Positions 27,230-35,947 of a stretch of DNA of 64,000 nucleotides are shown in pieces. Each line of letters opens with the position of its first letter. The stretch's first letter is position 1. Source of the stretch: an uncultured Clostridia bacterium (lineage in GTDB: Bacteria; Bacillota; Clostridia; Oscillospirales; Oscillospiraceae); contig CALBGG010000088.1 of assembly GCA_937893605.1 (NCBI GenBank), forward strand, positions 25,234 through 89,233, given 5' to 3'. The notes under the pieces were generated by a model, which was given only the letters and a program-made list of their open reading frames with translations, was not told where the DNA came from and made no database searches. The position numbers and the translations under genes are program-made.

Positions 27230-28096
27230 ATGGCTAAACCTATTGTTTTGTGCCCAAACCCTTATCGGGATTGCGGCCTTGAGCTTACAAAAAAGGCAAG
27301 AGACATACTGCTTGTAAATGGATATAAGGTCGCCATATGTCCCGTGTTCGGCGCGCATGACGCCTCGGTCATCCCCGGCGACGTTGAGCTTACCGCGTGG
27401 AGCGCCGTTGCGGACAGAGCCGCGCTGTTTATCATCATAGGCGGCGACGGCACTATTCTCCACACCGCGAGATATCTGAACCATACCGAAATACCGATGC
27501 TGGGCGTTAACCTCGGAACAAAGGGCTTCATGGCTTCGCTCGAACCCGAAGACTTGGAGCTTATTCTTGATGCCGCGGCAGGTAATTACTCGTCAAGCTT
27601 AAGAATGATGATAGATGTCGAGCTCATCCGAAACGGCGAGGTTATATATAAAGACGTCGGCCTTAACGACGCTGTTATCCACGGAATGGGCGACTGCATA
27701 AAGCTCACCGCCTGGTGCGATGACGAGCGAATTATGAGCTATTCCGGCGATGGGATAATCGTCTCAACCCCAACGGGGTCTACAGGATACTCAATGTCCG
27801 CAGGCGGACCTATAGTCGAACCGGAGGCCAAGAATTTCATCATATCGCCGATCTGCGCACATTATATCGGCTCAAGAAGCTTTGTGCTTTCACCTTATCA
27901 TACGATAGCCGTAAAGGCCGAGAAGCTGCACGACAGGCGCGCATATGTATCTGTCGACGGAACCGACGGCTTTGAGCTTGCAAATGAAGATATAGTCGTA
28001 GTTCGCAATTCGGCAAGGATAGCCAATCTTATATATCTCGGTGAACGCAGCTTTTATGATTCCACATTTGATAAACTGCAATACAGAGTTGACTGA
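27230..28096 (+). CDS. nadK: NAD kinase
   Basis: Phosphorylates NAD to NADP. The GGDGTIL motif carries the catalytic aspartate, followed by NLGTKGFMAS and the NDAVIH and TPTGSTGYSMSAGGPIV segments of the family. 288 aa. ATG 27230 has GAGG upstream; the frame open back to 27182 overlaps tlyA and has no site. Clostridia often carry nadK between tlyA and argR, as here. Confidence 0.95.
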   Translation: MAKPIVLCPNPYRDCGLELTKKARDILLVNGYKVAICPVFGAHDASVIPGDVELTAWSAVADRAALFIIIGGDGTILHTARYLNHTEIPMLGVNLGTKGFMASLEPEDLELILDAAAGNYSSSLRMMIDVELIRNGEVIYKDVGLNDAVIHGMGDCIKLTAWCDDERIMSYSGDGIIVSTPTGSTGYSMSAGGPIVEPEAKNFIISPICAHYIGSRSFVLSPYHTIAVKAEKLHDRRAYVSVDGTDGFELANEDIVVVRNSARIANLIYLGERSFYDSTFDKLQYRVD

Positions 28097-28110
28097 AAGG
28101 GGACACTCAG

Positions 28111-28560
28111 TTGAAAGATTCAAGACAAAGCGTTATTCTCCAAATAATCTCGAGCCGGGAGATAGAGACTCAGGCGCAGCTTATTCAGGCGCTCTCCGAG
28201 CACGGCATCTCCAGCACTCAGGCAACGCTTTCAAGAGATATAAAACAGCTGCATCTCGTAAAGGAGCTTGGCAGCAACGGCAAATATCACTATGCCGTCA
28301 GCGGTAAATCACGCAATAATGACAGAGATATGCGCCTGCGCAAGATATTCCGCGAAAGCGTTACATCCTACGCAGTAGCACAGAATATCATCGTCATAAA
28401 AACCCTGCCAGGTCTTGCGTCGGCAGCATGCTCGACACTCGACTCTATGCACATCGAAACTCTTGCCGGCACTCTCGCCGGTGACGATACCGCGTTTTTG
28501 GCAATGAAAGATAATGAGGCAGCGGAACAGTTCTGCCATGAGATAGATGAAATGCTTTAA
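28111..28560 (+). CDS. argR: Arginine repressor ArgR
   Basis: Arginine-responsive transcription regulator. N-terminal winged helix with the SSTQATLSRDIKQLHLVK recognition region and C-terminal oligomerisation/arginine-binding domain with the GDDTAF motif. 149 aa, normal. Start is TTG 28111 with AAAGGGG 8 bp upstream. No arginine genes are in the window; the place between nadK and recN is the conserved one. Confidence 0.95.
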   Translation: MKDSRQSVILQIISSREIETQAQLIQALSEHGISSTQATLSRDIKQLHLVKELGSNGKYHYAVSGKSRNNDRDMRLRKIFRESVTSYAVAQNIIVIKTLPGLASAACSTLDSMHIETLAGTLAGDDTAFLAMKDNEAAEQFCHEIDEML

Positions 28561-28571
28561 AGAGGTTTTAT

Positions 28572-30257
28572 ATGCTTACTCAGCTGCATATCGAAAATAT
28601 TGCTGTTATAGAAAAAGCTGATATAGAGTTTGGCCGGGGGCTGACCGTCCTTACCGGCGAAACGGGTGCAGGCAAGTCGATAATCGTCGACTCGCTCAGC
28701 GCTGTTATCGGCGCACGCACAAGCCGTGAGCTTGTGCGCAGCGGAGCCGAATACGGCGTCGTGTCGGCTGTTTTTGAGACCGGGGCCGCAGCAAAGTGGT
28801 TTGAGGAAAACGATTTTGAGCCTGAGAATGAGATAATAATACGAAGAAAGATCTCCGCCGACGGCAAGAATAATTGTCGCGTGTGCGGAAATCCCGTGAC
28901 CGTCTCGCAGCTCAGGCAGCTGGGCTCTCTGCTGCTTGATATCCACGGTCAGAACGACGGCCGGCAGCTGATGGACGAGTCTTCGCACCTTGCTTATCTC
29001 GACGGCTTCGGTAAAACATCAAGCGAGTTTTCGGCATTCAGGGACGCCTATGCCGCCTATGTCGACTGCAAACGCGAGATGGATAAGCTCTCAATGAATG
29101 AGGCCGAGAAGGAGCGTTTGGCAGATAGCTTAAAATACAGGATTGATGAGCTTGAAAAAGCTCAGCTGCGCGTGGGAGAAGAGGACGAGCTCATAGCTCG
29201 CCGCGATCTGCTGCGCAACTCCGAAAAGCTCACGGAAGCTCTTGACGGAGCATATAGCGTACTATATGCCTGCGATGAAAACGCTGCGTCTTTGATAGAT
29301 GAAGCCGCAGCTCTTATGAGCCGTGCCGCGCTAATATCCGATGAGCTGCGTGAAACAGCCGACATTATAGGAAGTGCATCCGAGCTTATATACGACGCGG
29401 CTGAGCGTATACGAGACTTCCGCGACGGGCTTGAGTTTTCACCCGATGAATATGACCGCATAGAAACACGAACGGCACTTCTCAAGCGTCTTAGCAGAAA
29501 ATATAATGCCGACGAAGAGGGCATGCTCAAGTTGCTTGACGACAGCCGGCGTGAGCTTGCAATGCTCGAATATTCAGACGATATGCTCAAAAAGCTCGAA
29601 AAGCAGCTTGCAGAGCACAAGAATAATTGCGTAAAGAAAGCAGAAACGCTGACAAAATGCCGCAAGGATGCCGCCATTAAGCTTGAAGAGCGCATTTGCA
29701 GCGAGCTTAAGGATCTCAGTATGCCGTCGGTTCGCTTCAAGGTTTCCGTTGAACCCGTGGAAAACGAGCTCGGCTTTGACCGCACGGGCGCGGATGAGGT
29801 AAGGTTTCTCATATCGGCAAATGCCGGTATGGAGCTTGGTCGCATATCGAAAATCGCGTCGGGCGGTGAACTCAGTCGCATAATGCTCGCAATGAAGACC
29901 GCTTTTTCGGAGAACGACCCCATAGAAACAATGGTGTTTGACGAGATAGACACAGGTGTTTCCGGCATAGCGGCTCAGCGCGTCGGCGAGAAAATGAGCG
30001 ATCTCTCGCTCGGAAAGCAGGTTTTATGCATAACTCACCTGCCTCAAATAGCGGCATTGGCCGACAGTCATGATAAAATAGAAAAGGCGGAGCGCAACGG
30101 TAAGACCTTCACCGTTGTCAAAGAACTTGACAGACCGGGAAGGCGCATGGAGCTTGCAAGACTCCACGGCGGCGACGTTGTGACCAAAACCATGCTTGCC
30201 GGAGCCGAGGAGCAGCTCGCCGCTGCTGACAAATATAAGTTGACAAGATGTGATTAG
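28572..30257 (+). CDS. recN: DNA repair protein RecN
   Basis: SMC-like ATPase that gathers broken DNA ends for recombination. Walker A GETGAGKS (29-36) is at the N-terminus, long coiled coil lies in the middle (about 150-370), and the C-terminal head has ASGGELSRIMLA (signature) and MVFDEIDTGVSG (Walker B), then CITHLPQIA. 561 aa, full length. GAGG precedes ATG 28572. Its last codons contain the promoter of the next operon. Confidence 0.96.
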   Translation: MLTQLHIENIAVIEKADIEFGRGLTVLTGETGAGKSIIVDSLSAVIGARTSRELVRSGAEYGVVSAVFETGAAAKWFEENDFEPENEIIIRRKISADGKNNCRVCGNPVTVSQLRQLGSLLLDIHGQNDGRQLMDESSHLAYLDGFGKTSSEFSAFRDAYAAYVDCKREMDKLSMNEAEKERLADSLKYRIDELEKAQLRVGEEDELIARRDLLRNSEKLTEALDGAYSVLYACDENAASLIDEAAALMSRAALISDELRETADIIGSASELIYDAAERIRDFRDGLEFSPDEYDRIETRTALLKRLSRKYNADEEGMLKLLDDSRRELAMLEYSDDMLKKLEKQLAEHKNNCVKKAETLTKCRKDAAIKLEERICSELKDLSMPSVRFKVSVEPVENELGFDRTGADEVRFLISANAGMELGRISKIASGGELSRIMLAMKTAFSENDPIETMVFDEIDTGVSGIAAQRVGEKMSDLSLGKQVLCITHLPQIAALADSHDKIEKAERNGKTFTVVKELDRPGRRMELARLHGGDVVTKTMLAGAEEQLAAADKYKLTRCD

Positions 30258-30268
30258 TTTAGTATAAT
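30240..30268 (+). promoter_or_regulatory. Consensus sigma-A promoter of the Tyr T-box operon
   Basis: TTGACA (30240-30245), 17 bp, TATAAT (30263-30268): both boxes match the consensus exactly. The -35 lies inside the last codons of recN, whose stop ends at 30257. Transcription would start near 30275, at the beginning of the T-box leader. Confidence 0.88.
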
Positions 30269-30274
30269 CCACTT

Positions 30275-30529
30275 CGATAACGCGATGAAGAGCACGAGTA
30301 ATTCATTTTTCGCTGTACAGAGAGCCCCTGTTTGCTGAAAAGGGGAGAGTGGGGATGAATGAATACAGCTTGGAGCGGCTCGCTGAAATGCTCAGTAGGC
30401 GATGACGGGTGCGCCCGGTACAGCGCTTGAGTCATATGAACTCACCGAGGCTTTATCCGCGAGGAGAAAGCGTATAGAGGTGGTACCGCGTTAACAACGC
30501 CCTCTGTCTTAGTACAGGGGGCGTTTTTT
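30275..30529 (+). promoter_or_regulatory. Tyrosine T-box riboswitch leader
   Basis: T-box leader that senses uncharged tRNA. The hallmark T-box sequence is AGAGGTGGTACCGCG (30476-30490). The likely specifier codon is TAC (30364-30366) in the stem I internal loop segment GAATGAATACAGC, meaning tyrosine, which agrees with tyrS downstream. The regulated terminator is a 12-bp stem AACGCCCTCTGT (30496-30507) with ACAGGGGGCGTT (30514-30525) followed by Ts. Uncharged tRNA-Tyr should favour the antiterminator and raise expression of the next genes. Confidence 0.92.
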
Positions 30530-30542
30530 ACAGGAGGCAGCT

Positions 30543-30935
30543 ATGGATATTGGACAAAGAGCATTGGATTATCACAATAAAGGATTTAACTGCGCTCAGT
30601 CGGTGTTTGCCGCGTGCTGCGAATATACCTGTATGGACGAAAAAACGGCGCTTGCACTGTCGGCCGGCTTCGGAGGCGGTGCGAGAAGCGGCGAGCTGTG
30701 CGGAGCTGTGACAGGTGCCGTTATGGCAGAGGGACTTGCATTTCCGTTTACCGACGGGCGGGATATTGCAGCGAAGGACAAGATTGCTTCCATCGCAAAG
30801 CAGTGCGTCAGCATTGCACGCGAAAAATACGGTCATGTGCGCTGCGAAGAACTCAAGGGCAGCATTGACTGTATGGAAATAATTGCATTCATGGCCAAGA
30901 CGGCCGAAGCTATAATAAAAAAGGAGAAAATTTAA
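30543..30935 (+). CDS. C_GCAxxG_C_C family small cysteine protein
   Basis: A 130-aa protein of the C_GCAxxG_C_C family, defined by the pattern seen here as FNCAQSV, GGGARSGELCGAVTGAVM and later single cysteines (QCVSIA, RCEEL, DCMEI). The arrangement suggests a redox or metal site; family members are often found with redox or metal transport genes, and no reaction is established. It is the first gene after the Tyr T-box (GGAGG before ATG 30543), and its stop overlaps the tyrS start (TAATG), so the two are tightly co-expressed. Confidence 0.88.
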   Translation: MDIGQRALDYHNKGFNCAQSVFAACCEYTCMDEKTALALSAGFGGGARSGELCGAVTGAVMAEGLAFPFTDGRDIAAKDKIASIAKQCVSIAREKYGHVRCEELKGSIDCMEIIAFMAKTAEAIIKKEKI

Positions 30936-32155
30936 TGGGTATTTACGAAGAATTGGTCGCAAGAGGTCTTATCGCACAGGTAACTAACGAAGATCAAATA
31001 AAGGACATGATAAATAACGGCAAAGCCACGTTCTACATCGGCTTTGACTGCACGGCAGACTCTCTGCATGTCGGCCACTTCATGGCTTTGTGCCTTATGA
31101 AGCGCCTTCAGATGGCAGGAAATCGCCCCATCGCCCTTATCGGCGACGGCACCACGCTTATCGGTGATCCCTCCGGCAGGACGGATATGCGTCAAATGCT
31201 CACCGAGGAGACCATCGCGCATAATGCCGAGTGCTTTAAAAAGCAAATGGAGAAATTTATTGATTTCTCAGATGGCAAGGCGATAATGCTGCGCAACTCC
31301 GAATGGCTCAAGCCGCTCAACTACATTGAGCTTCTGCGCGAGGTCGGCGCATGCTTTTCCGTCAATAACATGCTGCGTGCCGAGTGCTACAAGCAGCGTA
31401 TGGAAAAGGGCCTGAGCTTCCTTGAGTTTAACTACATGATAATGCAAAGCTACGACTTCTACTACATGTTCCAGCACTACGGCTGCAATATGCAGTTCGG
31501 CGGCAACGACCAATGGTCGAATATGCTCGGCGGCACGGAGCTTATTCGCCGCAAGCTCGGCAAGGACGCTCATGCAATGACCATTACTCTGCTTCTTAAC
31601 TCCGAGGGCAAAAAGATGGGTAAAACTGCGGCAGGCGCGGTTTGGCTCGATCCAAGCAAGACCTCTCCCTACGACTTCTATCAGTACTGGCGCAATGTTG
31701 ACGATGCCGATGTCCTCAAGTGCCTGCGCATGCTGACGTTCCTGCCGCTTGAGCAGATAGATGAGATGGACGGCTGGGAGGGCTCGCAGCTGAACAAGGC
31801 AAAGGAGATCCTGGCTTACGAGCTGACTGCACTTGTCCACGGTGAGGAGGAAGCCGAGAAGGCCGAGGCTTCCGCAAAGGCTCTGTTCGGCGGCGGCGCA
31901 TCCGGTGAGATGCCGACGACTGAGCTCGGCGAGGCCGATCTTACTGACGGTGCTCTTGATATCATGACCGCACTCGTCCTCACGAGTCTTTGCGCGTCGA
32001 AGTCCGAGGCTCGCCGCAATATCCAGCAGGGCGGCGTTTCCGCAAACGACGAGAAGATCACTGACATTTCAAAGGCATTTACCGCAGATGAGCTCAAGTC
32101 CGGTATCGTTCTCAAGCGCGGCAAGAAAAACTTCAACAAAATCATTCTCAAATAA
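30935..32155 (+). CDS. tyrS: Tyrosyl-tRNA synthetase
   Basis: Class I synthetase charging tRNA-Tyr. The HIGH motif appears as HVGH (in DSLHVGHFMA), the KMSKS loop as KKMGKT, and the C-terminal S4 RNA-binding domain is at about 340-405 (SKSEARRNIQQGGVSAN). 406 aa, normal. Start ATG 30935 overlaps the previous stop by one base with AAGGAG upstream. Controlled by the T-box at 30275-30529. Confidence 0.96.
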   Translation: MGIYEELVARGLIAQVTNEDQIKDMINNGKATFYIGFDCTADSLHVGHFMALCLMKRLQMAGNRPIALIGDGTTLIGDPSGRTDMRQMLTEETIAHNAECFKKQMEKFIDFSDGKAIMLRNSEWLKPLNYIELLREVGACFSVNNMLRAECYKQRMEKGLSFLEFNYMIMQSYDFYYMFQHYGCNMQFGGNDQWSNMLGGTELIRRKLGKDAHAMTITLLLNSEGKKMGKTAAGAVWLDPSKTSPYDFYQYWRNVDDADVLKCLRMLTFLPLEQIDEMDGWEGSQLNKAKEILAYELTALVHGEEEAEKAEASAKALFGGGASGEMPTTELGEADLTDGALDIMTALVLTSLCASKSEARRNIQQGGVSANDEKITDISKAFTADELKSGIVLKRGKKNFNKIILK

Positions 32156-32167
32156 GGTGAAACTGAC

Positions 32168-32641
32168 ATGTCAATAGAAAAAGGCAGAGCATATTTCAGA
32201 CAATTCGGTATGGAGGGCAGAGTCCGCGAATTTGACGTTTCAAGTGCAACGGTAGAGCTTGCGGCACTCGCCCTCGGCGTTGAGGGTGCTAGGATAGCAA
32301 AGACGCTGTCATTTAAGAAAGACGACAGCTGCATACTCATCCTTGCTGCGGGCGACGCAAGGATAGACAACCACAAGTTCAAGGACAAATTCCACATGAA
32401 GGCCAAGATGCTTGCGCCCGATGAGGTGCTGACTCTTGTCGGCCACCCGGTCGGCGGCGTGTGCCCGTTCGGAATAAACGACGGCATCGACGTTTATCTT
32501 GATGAAAGCCTCAAGCGCTTTGAGACCGTGTTTCCGGCGGTCGGCAGCGGCAGCAGCGCCATTGAGCTTAACCTTGATGAGCTCTATAAATACTCAAACG
32601 CCATCGAGTGGATAGATGTATGTAAGCTGCCAGAAGCGTAG
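32168..32641 (+). CDS. YbaK/EbsC family aminoacyl-tRNA deacylase
   Basis: Editing-domain protein that hydrolyses misacylated tRNA, such as Cys-tRNA-Pro or Ala-tRNA-Pro. The family signature GHPVGGVCPFG is present, with a conserved lysine in AKTLSFK and the KFKDKFHMKAKML segment. 157 aa, normal. AAGGTG precedes ATG 32168. Last gene of the Tyr T-box operon, so its level may follow tyrosine supply. The substrate cannot be read from sequence. Confidence 0.9.
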   Translation: MSIEKGRAYFRQFGMEGRVREFDVSSATVELAALALGVEGARIAKTLSFKKDDSCILILAAGDARIDNHKFKDKFHMKAKMLAPDEVLTLVGHPVGGVCPFGINDGIDVYLDESLKRFETVFPAVGSGSSAIELNLDELYKYSNAIEWIDVCKLPEA

Positions 32642-32660
32642 AAGCGTAAATACTTATGAC

Positions 32661-32696
32661 AAAACAGAAGGAAGTACATTTTCCTTCTGTTTTTTA
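32661..32696 (+). terminator. Intrinsic terminator of the tyrS operon
   Basis: AACAGAAGGAA (32663-32673) pairs with TTCCTTCTGTT (32681-32691) around GTACATT, followed by a T-run to about 32695. It closes the T-box operon 20 bp after the YbaK gene. Confidence 0.88.
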
Positions 32697-32709
32697 TATT
32701 TTGCTTCTC

Positions 32710-32738
32710 TTGTAATTCCTACAATGTTGTAGTATAAT
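32710..32738 (+). promoter_or_regulatory. Promoter for rpe with a palindrome in the spacer
   Basis: TTGTAA (32710-32715), 17 bp, TATAAT (32733-32738). The spacer contains the inverted repeat CTACAA-TG-TTGTAG (32719-32732), abutting the -10, a typical place for a repressor operator. The regulator is unknown. Confidence 0.65.
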
Positions 32739-32744
32739 TAAATA

Positions 32745-32855
32745 GATTTTGCGCAAGGTGTGGGGACGCAGCAGCGCCCCCACTATATGAAAGCGGCTGT
32801 GCGCACCTTTACCGCTGCAATATTTTATGCTGCTCAGGCCATAGAGGTTATATAT
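32745..32855 (+). other. Structured 110-nt leader of rpe
   Basis: The leader has several pairing segments: GTGGGG (32760 region) with CCCCAC, AAGGTG with a later CACCTT, AGCGG with CCGCT, and GCAGC with GCTGC; some exclude each other. It does not match a riboswitch class I recognise. A longer open frame starting at 32760 runs through it into rpe but has no ribosome binding site, so I treat it as leader. Confidence 0.35.
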
Positions 32856-33509
32856 ATGATTAAGATTGCTCCGTCGATCCTCTCCGCGGATTTCACAAAG
32901 CTGGGCTCCGAGATCAAAGATATTCGCTCCGCCGGTGCGGAATACGTTCATTTTGACGTTATGGACGGTTTTTTTGTGCCCAATATTTCTATCGGAATTC
33001 CTGTTTTGAAATCTGTCCGCAAGATTACCGATATGTTCCTTGACGTTCATCTTATGATCGACAAGCCGGTAAGGTATGCAAAGGCGTTCTGCGATGCGGG
33101 AGCCGATCTTGTCATGTTCCATGTTGAGGCCGATTCTTATCAGAACATATCCGATGCCATTGATATTGTTAAGGAAAACGGCAAAAGGGTCGGGCTGGCG
33201 GTTAAGCCGAGGACACCGTCGAGTGTTCTGTATCCTTTTATAGAACGGCTCGATATGGTACTCGTCATGACCGTCGAGCCGGGCTTCGGCGGGCAGAGTT
33301 TCATGCACGATCAGCTCCCCAAAATTGCAGAGCTCAGGCAAGAGATCGACAGGCGCGGTCTTGACTGCGAGCTTGAGGTCGACGGCGGAGTTGATCCAAT
33401 TACGGCAAAGCTCGTCAAAGATTCCGGTGCGACCGTTCTTGTTGCCGGAAGCGCCATTTTCGGAAAAGCCGACAGAAAAGCTCAGATAGACGCTATAAGA
33501 AACGCATAA
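32856..33509 (+). CDS. rpe: Ribulose-phosphate 3-epimerase
   Basis: Interconverts ribulose 5-phosphate and xylulose 5-phosphate in the pentose phosphate pathway. TIM barrel of 217 aa with KIAPSILSADF at the start, HFDVMDGFFVPN (metal-binding His/Asp), HLMI, and VEPGFGGQSF with a late VDGGV. ATG 32856 with GAGG upstream is the family start. In Bacillus rpe follows rsgA; here it stands 17 kb away as its own unit with recR. Confidence 0.96.
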   Translation: MIKIAPSILSADFTKLGSEIKDIRSAGAEYVHFDVMDGFFVPNISIGIPVLKSVRKITDMFLDVHLMIDKPVRYAKAFCDAGADLVMFHVEADSYQNISDAIDIVKENGKRVGLAVKPRTPSSVLYPFIERLDMVLVMTVEPGFGGQSFMHDQLPKIAELRQEIDRRGLDCELEVDGGVDPITAKLVKDSGATVLVAGSAIFGKADRKAQIDAIRNA

Positions 33510-33531
33510 ACTGTTATTGGAGATATTCTAA

Positions 33532-34137
33532 ATGCCTTTTTTCCCTGCTTCACTCGAAAACCTCATAGATAAATTTGCTTCACTCCCCGGTATCGGCCGC
33601 AAAAGCGCGCAGCGCCTTGCATTCCATGTCCTTTCGCTGCCCGAAGGAGAGGGAGAGAGCTTTGCAAACGCCATACTTGAAGCAAGGAAAAACGTCTGCT
33701 GCTGCAAGATATGCCAAAATCTAACCGAGGGCGAGATTTGTTCCGTGTGCGCAAGCACTAAAAGGGATAAGAGCATAGTTTGCGTTGTCTCTGAACCGCG
33801 CGACGTACTGTCTATCGAGCGCAGCCATGAGTATAACGGAGTGTATCATGTCCTGCATGGCGTATTGTCACCGATAAGCCACGTCGGCCCGGATGATATA
33901 CGCATAAGTGAGCTTATCCGCCGCGTCGCCGCTGATGACAGCGAGATAAGAGAGATAATCATGGCAACCAACCCCGATACAGAGGGCGAGGCTACGGCCA
34001 TGTACATTTCGCGCCTGTTAAAGCCCTTTGACGTTAAGGTAACACGTCTTGCATATGGCATCCCCGTAGGCTCAAATCTCGAGTTTGCCGACGATGCCAC
34101 GCTTCTTCGCGCCCTTGAAGGCCGAATTGAAATGTGA
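33532..34137 (+). CDS. recR: Recombination mediator RecR
   Basis: Works with RecO and RecF to load RecA on gapped DNA. N-terminal helix-hairpin-helix LPGIGRKSAQRLAFH, zinc-binding C4 motif CKICQN...CSVC (about 62-78), then the Toprim domain with VVSEPRDVLSIE and ATNPDTEGEAT. 201 aa. GGAG precedes ATG 33532. dnaX and the YbaB gene that usually accompany recR are not here. Confidence 0.96.
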   Translation: MPFFPASLENLIDKFASLPGIGRKSAQRLAFHVLSLPEGEGESFANAILEARKNVCCCKICQNLTEGEICSVCASTKRDKSIVCVVSEPRDVLSIERSHEYNGVYHVLHGVLSPISHVGPDDIRISELIRRVAADDSEIREIIMATNPDTEGEATAMYISRLLKPFDVKVTRLAYGIPVGSNLEFADDATLLRALEGRIEM

Positions 34138-34288
34138 TAAACGGGTTATAATTCCTGTACTGCAATAATTATTACATACCGAATATCAGAGGGGAAAGCT
34201 TCACTGCACTCTGCGACGCAGGGCGGATGTTGTGAGGATCCCTTTACTTTGCGTTTTCGGAAACAATCACTCATATTGGAGGTAATAT
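34138..34288 (+). promoter_or_regulatory. Leader region of the RNase J gene with nested hairpins
   Basis: TATAAT (34147-34152) with TTGAAA (34127-34132) only 14 bp upstream is a poor promoter pair. Downstream, nested pairing AGGGGA (34190-34195)/TCCCTT (34239-34244), TTCAC (34200-34204)/GTGAG (34232-34236) and CTGC/GCAG (34211-34221) forms a compact 55-nt structure. GGAGG lies before ATG 34289. No known riboswitch is recognised. Confidence 0.4.
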
Positions 34289-35947
34289 ATGACTCATAAG
34301 CTGAAAATCATTCCTCTCGGCGGTCTCGGCGAGATAGGCAAGAACATGACTGCAATTGAATTTGGCACTGATATTATCGTTATTGACTGCGGTCTCGGTT
34401 TCCCGGATGAAGATATGTACGGTATAGATATCGTTATCCCGGACATTTCTTATCTTAAGTCAAACGCCGAAAAAGTAAGAGGTATAATCATCACTCACGG
34501 ACATGAGGATCATATCGGTGCTGTTCCTTATGTCATTCATGACTTGAATGTCCCGATATACGCGACACCGCTCACAGCGGCACTCATTGAGCTCAAGCTT
34601 GAAGAGCACGATCTGCTGTACAATACGCAGATATTCACTAAAAAAGCGGGCGACGTATTCCGCCTCGGCTGTTTCAATATTGAATTCATTGCCGTAAACC
34701 ACAGTATAGCAGATGCTGTTGCTTTGGCTATAAAAACGCCTATAGGAACGATAGTGCACACAGGCGACTTTAAGATAGACCTAACTCCCGTGCAGGGCAA
34801 GGTCATTGACCTACCGCGCTTCGGTCAGCTCGGAAACGAGGGAGTGCTCGCACTTATGAGTGACTCTACCAATGTTGAAAAGCCCGGCCTGTCAGCTTCC
34901 GAGCGCAAGGTCGGAGAAACGTTCGATATGCTGTTTAAAAATTGCGATCAGCGCATAATTATAACTACCTTCGCCTCTAATGTACACAGATTGCAGCAGA
35001 TAATCGACGTTGCGGCAAAGTATAAGCGCAAGGTTGCCATAACAGGCCGCAGCATGGAGAATATTTTGCGGGTCGCAACGGTTTTGGGCTATCTCAACGC
35101 TCCGGAAAATGTACTTGTAGACCTTGCGCAGATAAACAAGCTGCCAAAGGATAAGGTAGTAATCATATCGACCGGCTCTCAGGGCGAGACTATGTCCGCG
35201 CTTTACCGTATGGCATTTTCCGAGCACAGGCAGATCAATATAAGCCCCGGAGACAGGGTCATAATATCCGCATCCGCCATCCCAGGTAACGAAAACATGA
35301 TAAGCAAGGTCATAGATGAGCTTTTCCACAAGGGCGCCGAGGTAATATACGACCGCAATACCGCCCTGCACGTTTCCGGCCACGCGTCTCAGGAGGAGCA
35401 GAAGATGATGCTCGCTTTGGTTCGCCCCAAGTACTTTATCCCTGTTCACGGAGAATATCGAATGCTTGTGAAGCACGCCGAGCTCGGCAGGCTAATGGGA
35501 GTTGAGCCGAAAAACGTAGTAATTGCAGAAAACGGCAAGGTCATTGAAATATCAAAGAAAAGCGTCAAGCTTAACGGCGCTGTCCAGTCCGGTGCAGTCA
35601 TGGTAGACGGAATGGGCGTCGGTGATGTCGGAAGCGTCGTTATGCGCGACAGGCACAGACTCGCGGAGGACGGCATGGTTGTTATCGTTGTCACGCTTTC
35701 ATCTTGGGATAATGCGCTCTTGTCCGATCCGGAGATACTGACGCGCGGCTTCGTCTATGTCAAGGAGGCCGAGGATATGCTTGAAGAGCTCAAGCGCGTC
35801 ACAAAAGAAACTGTCATTGCTTGCGATGAAAGCGGAGTTAAGGATTGGTCAGCGATTAAAAGCCGCATAAAGAGCACCGTCTCGAGTTATCTTTACAAAA
35901 CTACAAAGCGCAGCCCGATGATACTGCCGCTCATCTCCGAAGTATGA
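34289..35947 (+). CDS. rnjA: Ribonuclease J
   Basis: Metallo-beta-lactamase RNase with 5'-3' exonuclease and endonuclease activity, central to mRNA decay and rRNA maturation in Firmicutes. The zinc motif HGHEDHIGAVP (residues about 72-82), HTGDFKID, SDSTN and the C-terminal HVSGHAS and PVHGEYRML segments (beta-CASP) are all present. 552 aa, full length. Only one RNase J gene is in the window. Stop overlaps the dipeptidase start. Confidence 0.95.
   Translation: MTHKLKIIPLGGLGEIGKNMTAIEFGTDIIVIDCGLGFPDEDMYGIDIVIPDISYLKSNAEKVRGIIITHGHEDHIGAVPYVIHDLNVPIYATPLTAALIELKLEEHDLLYNTQIFTKKAGDVFRLGCFNIEFIAVNHSIADAVALAIKTPIGTIVHTGDFKIDLTPVQGKVIDLPRFGQLGNEGVLALMSDSTNVEKPGLSASERKVGETFDMLFKNCDQRIIITTFASNVHRLQQIIDVAAKYKRKVAITGRSMENILRVATVLGYLNAPENVLVDLAQINKLPKDKVVIISTGSQGETMSALYRMAFSEHRQINISPGDRVIISASAIPGNENMISKVIDELFHKGAEVIYDRNTALHVSGHASQEEQKMMLALVRPKYFIPVHGEYRMLVKHAELGRLMGVEPKNVVIAENGKVIEISKKSVKLNGAVQSGAVMVDGMGVGDVGSVVMRDRHRLAEDGMVVIVVTLSSWDNALLSDPEILTRGFVYVKEAEDMLEELKRVTKETVIACDESGVKDWSAIKSRIKSTVSSYLYKTTKRSPMILPLISEV

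Noticed and set aside
29162..29968. Open frame of 268 codons on the minus strand inside recN
   Set aside because: Serine-rich low-complexity translation typical of the antisense of a coiled-coil gene.
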